Source of the DNA: Bacteroidota bacterium | Lineage (GTDB): Bacteria > Bacteroidota > Bacteroidia > 2-12-FULL-35-15 | Length of the DNA stretch: 9,015 nucleotides | Assembly: GCA_023251855.1 (NCBI GenBank) | Contig: JAHEYA010000069.1 | Coordinates: 1 to 9,015 of the forward strand | Direction: 5' to 3' | Shown here: piece by piece, positions 5,954 to 9,015 of the stretch | How positions within the stretch are numbered: the stretch's first letter is position 1 | Layout: each line of letters begins with the position of its first letter | Notes under the pieces: model-generated | The model's input: only the letters and a program-made list of their open reading frames with translations | What the model was told of the DNA's origin: nothing | The model's database searches: none | Translations under genes and position numbers: made by a program

Positions 5954-6694
5954 ATGATACGAATAAGAACATACAGGGCTGTCGATGATTTGAAATCTTG
6001 TGAAAAATTTGCAGAAGGACACCGAGCGGTGCTAAAAAGTTATGGGGTTCCAAAAGTAACTTCTGATAATTACGATTGGTTTTACAACCCCGAAGTGTAC
6101 GTTATTGTGGCTGAATCTATTTCGGGAAAAGAGATTTATGGAGGAGTAAAAATATACGTTGCGGGCGGAACGCAGCCACTCCCTGTAGAAGAGGCTGTTG
6201 GAAGGATTGAAAAAAAAATATTCGATTTGGTAAAACAGCACTCTCTTGAAAGAACCGGTGAAATTTGTGGCTTATGGAATGCCCGCGAAATAGCAGGACA
6301 GGGATTTGGTATTCTTTTGATACGATCTGGAATCGCTAAAGCCGGGATAGTAATAGCCAATCAGCTTAAATTGAATTCACTTTTTACTCTTGCCTCTCCG
6401 TGGACAATAGAAACTGTCAAAAATATTGGGTTTGAGGTTGAAAAATCTTTAGGCAATGATGGTACATTTCCATACCCAACGCCAGATTTGTTGGCTACTG
6501 TTTTAATTTTGAAAGATACAGAAACACTGAAACATGCAACTTCTAGAGAAAAAGAACACATTTTTGATTTGAGGATACATCCTCAACAAAAAAAAATGGA
6601 AATAGGACCTAAGGGAGTTATCAGTATCGAATACGACCTCTTGATTCCTAATCTTTATTATCAGTCTAAGCCTACAACCAGAAGCACAACGTAG
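5954..6694 (+). CDS. GNAT-fold N-acyltransferase, autoinducer-synthase-like
   Basis: This 246-residue soluble protein has GNAT features. An N-terminal helix-strand region is followed by the strand EIYGGVKIYVAGG (60-72). A further strand, TGEICGLWNA (101-110), leads into the cofactor-loop-like segment REIAGQGFGILLIRSGI (111-127). It ends with LFTLASPWTIETVKNIGFEV (143-162), the usual GNAT close with a helix and a final strand. The pattern of a basic GxV/RL strand, then PLPVEE, then an E-I-x-x-L strand recalls LuxI-type and exosortase-associated acyltransferases rather than ribosomal acetyltransferases. Residues about 195-246 form a tail outside the GNAT core. The donor could be acyl-CoA or acyl-ACP; the acceptor is unknown. 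The gene starts 11 bases after the E1/nitroreductase gene and ends in three consecutive in-frame stops (TAG TAA TAA, 6692-6700). The pair probably acts in one pathway. The GNAT fold is well supported; the specific reaction is not. Confidence 0.7.
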   Translation: MIRIRTYRAVDDLKSCEKFAEGHRAVLKSYGVPKVTSDNYDWFYNPEVYVIVAESISGKEIYGGVKIYVAGGTQPLPVEEAVGRIEKKIFDLVKQHSLERTGEICGLWNAREIAGQGFGILLIRSGIAKAGIVIANQLKLNSLFTLASPWTIETVKNIGFEVEKSLGNDGTFPYPTPDLLATVLILKDTETLKHATSREKEHIFDLRIHPQQKKMEIGPKGVISIEYDLLIPNLYYQSKPTTRSTT

Positions 6695-6736
6695 TAATAA
6701 GAGGTTTAAAAATGATTTTTTAATTAATATCAGACC

Positions 6737-8869
6737 ATGAAATTTTTAAAAATAATTTTCATCGGAATATTATTATTGTTAACCAATACTATTTGTCAAT
6801 CAAAATTGCCAATTGTATTTTCAGATAAAGAAAATATGATGAACATTGGCAACTCATTGCAAATAATGGAAGATAAAACCAACCGTTTATCTGTGTCTGA
6901 AGTGCTTAATATGACTGGGTTTAGTGAAAGCCATCAGGATGTTCCTAATCTTGGAGTTTCTAAATCATCCTACTGGATAAAATTTCAACTTGTCAACCAA
7001 ACTGTTGAGCAAAAACTTATTTTAGAATTGCAGCAACCTCTAATGGACGAAGCTGAATTATATTCCATTTCAAAAAATGGAAATTTTATCAAACAACGAA
7101 TCGCAGAAGACTTACCTTTTTATAAAAGAAGATACAAGCAACCCAATTATCTTTTTGAATTAAACATAGTTCCAAACGATACGGCTTTCTACCTGATGAA
7201 AGTGAAAAGTGGTGAACAAATATTATTGCCGATGAAAATCGGAACATGTGAAAAAATATTAGAAGAACTCGACACAAAAGATTTGATTTTCGGGCTTTAT
7301 GCGGGAATTATTTTAGTAATGTTTTTTTATAACCTTTTTATTTACCTGACAACCCTGGATAAAAGCTACTTATACTATATTATTTATACTGCATGCGTTG
7401 GTTTGACCCAAGCTAATTTGCTGGGGTATTGTTTTAAATATTTATGGCCCGATTTTACTTGGTTGGCAAATCAAAGTAGCTATCTGCTTCCTGCTCTGGT
7501 TGGTTTTGCTTTGACTTTATTTGTAATATCCTTTTTACAAACTAAAAAATATACACCTAGATTACATAAGGGACTTTTTATTCTTACTGGAATTTATGTC
7601 CTATGTATTTTATTAGCTTTTGCAGGATTATATGATGTTAGTTATAAACTGGTGCAATTGGATGGAATGGCAACAGCGCTTTATTTGATTTTTATCGCCA
7701 TCATAATTGCAGGAAAAGGATATAAACCTGCCAAATTTTTTCTGTTGGCATGGTTCATTTTTTTAACTGGAGTTTGTTTTTTTGCCATGAAAGACTTTGG
7801 AATATTACCCTATAATACTTTTACTATTTATACCATGCCTGCAGGCTCTGCTTTTGAGGTTATGTTGCTTTCATTCGCTCTTGCCGATCGCATCAACGTT
7901 CTTAAAAAAGAAAAAGAAGCATCCCAAACACAAGCCTTAGTGGCATTACAAGAAAATGAACGGATCATAACCGAACAAAACGTAATGTTGGAATCAAAAG
8001 TTAAAGAAAGAACTTTTGAACTGGAAACTTCCAACACCAATTTAAAAGAAACACAATCTCAGCTTGTTAATGCCGAAAAGATGGCTTCCTTAGGTCAGCT
8101 AACTGCCGGAATTGCTCATGAAATAAACAATCCACTTAATTTTGTGATGGCTAACATTAAACCATTAAAAAATGATGTGGATGATATTTTTTCCTTGTTA
8201 ACAAAATATGGCGACATAAAAAATGCCGACAATCTTGAAGAAAAATTAAAAGAAATAAATGATTTTAAAGAAAAGAATGATACGAATTACCTCTTTACGG
8301 AAATTAATAAATTGCTAAAAGGCATTGATGATGGTGCTTACAGAACTGCTGAAATAGTAAAAGGGCTGAAAGTATTTTCTCACCTTGGTGAGACCGACTT
8401 AAAACAAACAAATATTATTGAGGGCTTGGATTCAACTCTTGTCATTCTTAACAGCAACATTAATAGCGGTAAAATTAAAGTTGTTAAAGAATATGATCCA
8501 AAGTTCCCTGAAATTTACTGTTTGGGTGGTCAGATAAATCAGGTATTTATGAATATTTTAAATAATTCTATTCATGCTTTAGCAGAAAAGAAAGATGGCA
8601 AGCAAGAAAATATAATTGCCATAAAAACTTATTCCGAAAATAATAATGCGATCATAAGAATAAAAGATAATGGATGTGGAATACCTGATAAAATAAAAGA
8701 TAAAATATTTGACCCGTTTTTTTCCACCAAAGCTGTTGGATCAGGAACTGGCTTAGGGCTGTCTATCGTATATAATATTATAAAAAGCCACAATGGGGCA
8801 ATTATTGTTGAGTCTGGACAAGGAAAGGGTACTGAGTTTATAATTTACCTGCCTATTTCCAAAAGTTAA
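6737..8869 (+). CDS. 7TMR-DISM membrane sensor histidine kinase
   Basis: This 710-residue protein begins with a signal peptide (about 1-20). Residues about 25-170 are an extracytoplasmic 7TMR-DISMED2-type β-domain, recognisable from SSYWIKFQLVN and the tyrosine-rich strands after it. Seven hydrophobic segments follow between about 183 and 383. A coiled coil (about 385-448) connects to the kinase core: H-box HEINNPLNF (His461), a long acidic helical stretch (about 478-540), N-box (NQVFMNILNNSIHAL, Asn606 and Asn610), G1 DNGCGIP (644-650), FDPFFSTK, and G2 GSGTGLGLSI (668-677). All kinase motifs are intact. DISMED2 domains are thought to bind small molecules, often carbohydrates, outside the cytoplasmic membrane, so this kinase probably senses an external ligand. 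It is the last gene before the strong terminator, 42 bases after the GNAT gene. No response regulator follows, so the stand-alone receiver upstream is the obvious local partner. Confidence 0.93.
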   Translation: MKFLKIIFIGILLLLTNTICQSKLPIVFSDKENMMNIGNSLQIMEDKTNRLSVSEVLNMTGFSESHQDVPNLGVSKSSYWIKFQLVNQTVEQKLILELQQPLMDEAELYSISKNGNFIKQRIAEDLPFYKRRYKQPNYLFELNIVPNDTAFYLMKVKSGEQILLPMKIGTCEKILEELDTKDLIFGLYAGIILVMFFYNLFIYLTTLDKSYLYYIIYTACVGLTQANLLGYCFKYLWPDFTWLANQSSYLLPALVGFALTLFVISFLQTKKYTPRLHKGLFILTGIYVLCILLAFAGLYDVSYKLVQLDGMATALYLIFIAIIIAGKGYKPAKFFLLAWFIFLTGVCFFAMKDFGILPYNTFTIYTMPAGSAFEVMLLSFALADRINVLKKEKEASQTQALVALQENERIITEQNVMLESKVKERTFELETSNTNLKETQSQLVNAEKMASLGQLTAGIAHEINNPLNFVMANIKPLKNDVDDIFSLLTKYGDIKNADNLEEKLKEINDFKEKNDTNYLFTEINKLLKGIDDGAYRTAEIVKGLKVFSHLGETDLKQTNIIEGLDSTLVILNSNINSGKIKVVKEYDPKFPEIYCLGGQINQVFMNILNNSIHALAEKKDGKQENIIAIKTYSENNNAIIRIKDNGCGIPDKIKDKIFDPFFSTKAVGSGTGLGLSIVYNIIKSHNGAIIVESGQGKGTEFIIYLPISKS

Positions 8870-8947
8870 TATATATTATAACACCATTACCTTATACATA
8901 AAACCAAAATTCGAATACGTTTTTTTGCTATCCCCTCTTCAATAATT

Positions 8948-8985
8948 AAAAACCCCTGAATGTATTATCATTCAAGGGTTTTTTT
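8948..8985 (+). terminator. Rho-independent terminator closing the operon
   Basis: AACCCCTGAATG (8951-8962) pairs with CATTCAAGGGTT (8969-8980) around the loop TATTAT, with one C/A mismatch in the stem. Seven T residues follow (8979-8985). A run of five A residues (8948-8952) opens the stem, so the structure could also stop transcription arriving from the right. It lies about 80 bases after the last stop codon, and no gene is visible between or after it in the window. Confidence 0.88.
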
Positions 8986-9015
8986 GTCAGTTAAAAATTT
9001 AATTTTCGTGAATTG

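Noticed and set aside
6737..6796. Lipoprotein signal for the 7TMR-DISM kinase (Cys20)
   Set aside because: The residues before the cysteine (T-N-T-I) do not fit a lipobox; an ordinary signal peptide or signal anchor is more likely.

Overview
The window looks like a chromosomal stretch from a member of the Bacteroidota. It is AT-rich, and its starts lack a Shine-Dalgarno sequence. A TAnnTTTG-type -7 element precedes the tRNA. The gene families fit too: a secreted Asp-box repeat protein, a PAS histidine kinase, a 7TMR-DISM histidine kinase and a receiver with an SDQRMPG motif. Genus and species cannot be read from the sequence.

Left part (1-868, minus strand): the first 289 codons of a secreted repeat protein that runs off the left edge. 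It has a signal peptide followed by six complete repeats and the start of a seventh. Each repeat is about 40 residues and carries an Asp-box-like motif. One repeat contains a run of ten G residues on the coding strand.

Middle non-coding part (869-1678): this holds a tRNA-Ser(GGA) at 1048-1134. Behind it is a more GC-rich block with nested hairpins and a degenerate 51-base direct repeat (1141-1345). Next come a perfect 20-base tandem duplication (1423-1462) and a 189-base cluster of four short-loop palindromes bounded by 14-base inverted repeats (1456-1644). The cluster looks like a REP/MITE-type element.

Right part (1679-8869, plus strand): five co-oriented genes. They are a cytosolic PAS histidine kinase, a stand-alone receiver protein, a 779-residue fusion of an E1/ThiF-like domain with a nitroreductase-like domain (Rv1355c or 'MoeY' type), a GNAT-fold protein of the acyltransferase / autoinducer-synthase-like kind, and a 7TMR-DISM membrane histidine kinase. 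The last four are closely spaced (57, 11 and 42 bases) and end at a strong Rho-independent terminator (8948-8985), so they probably form one operon. The first kinase may be transcribed separately, because 166 bases separate it from the receiver.

How they may work together is inference. The E1/nitroreductase fusion and the GNAT protein look like two enzymes that activate, reduce and acylate a small molecule. The flanking kinases and receiver could sense that product or control its synthesis. A signalling cassette wrapped around an uncharacterised two-enzyme biosynthetic core is the most interesting feature of the window.
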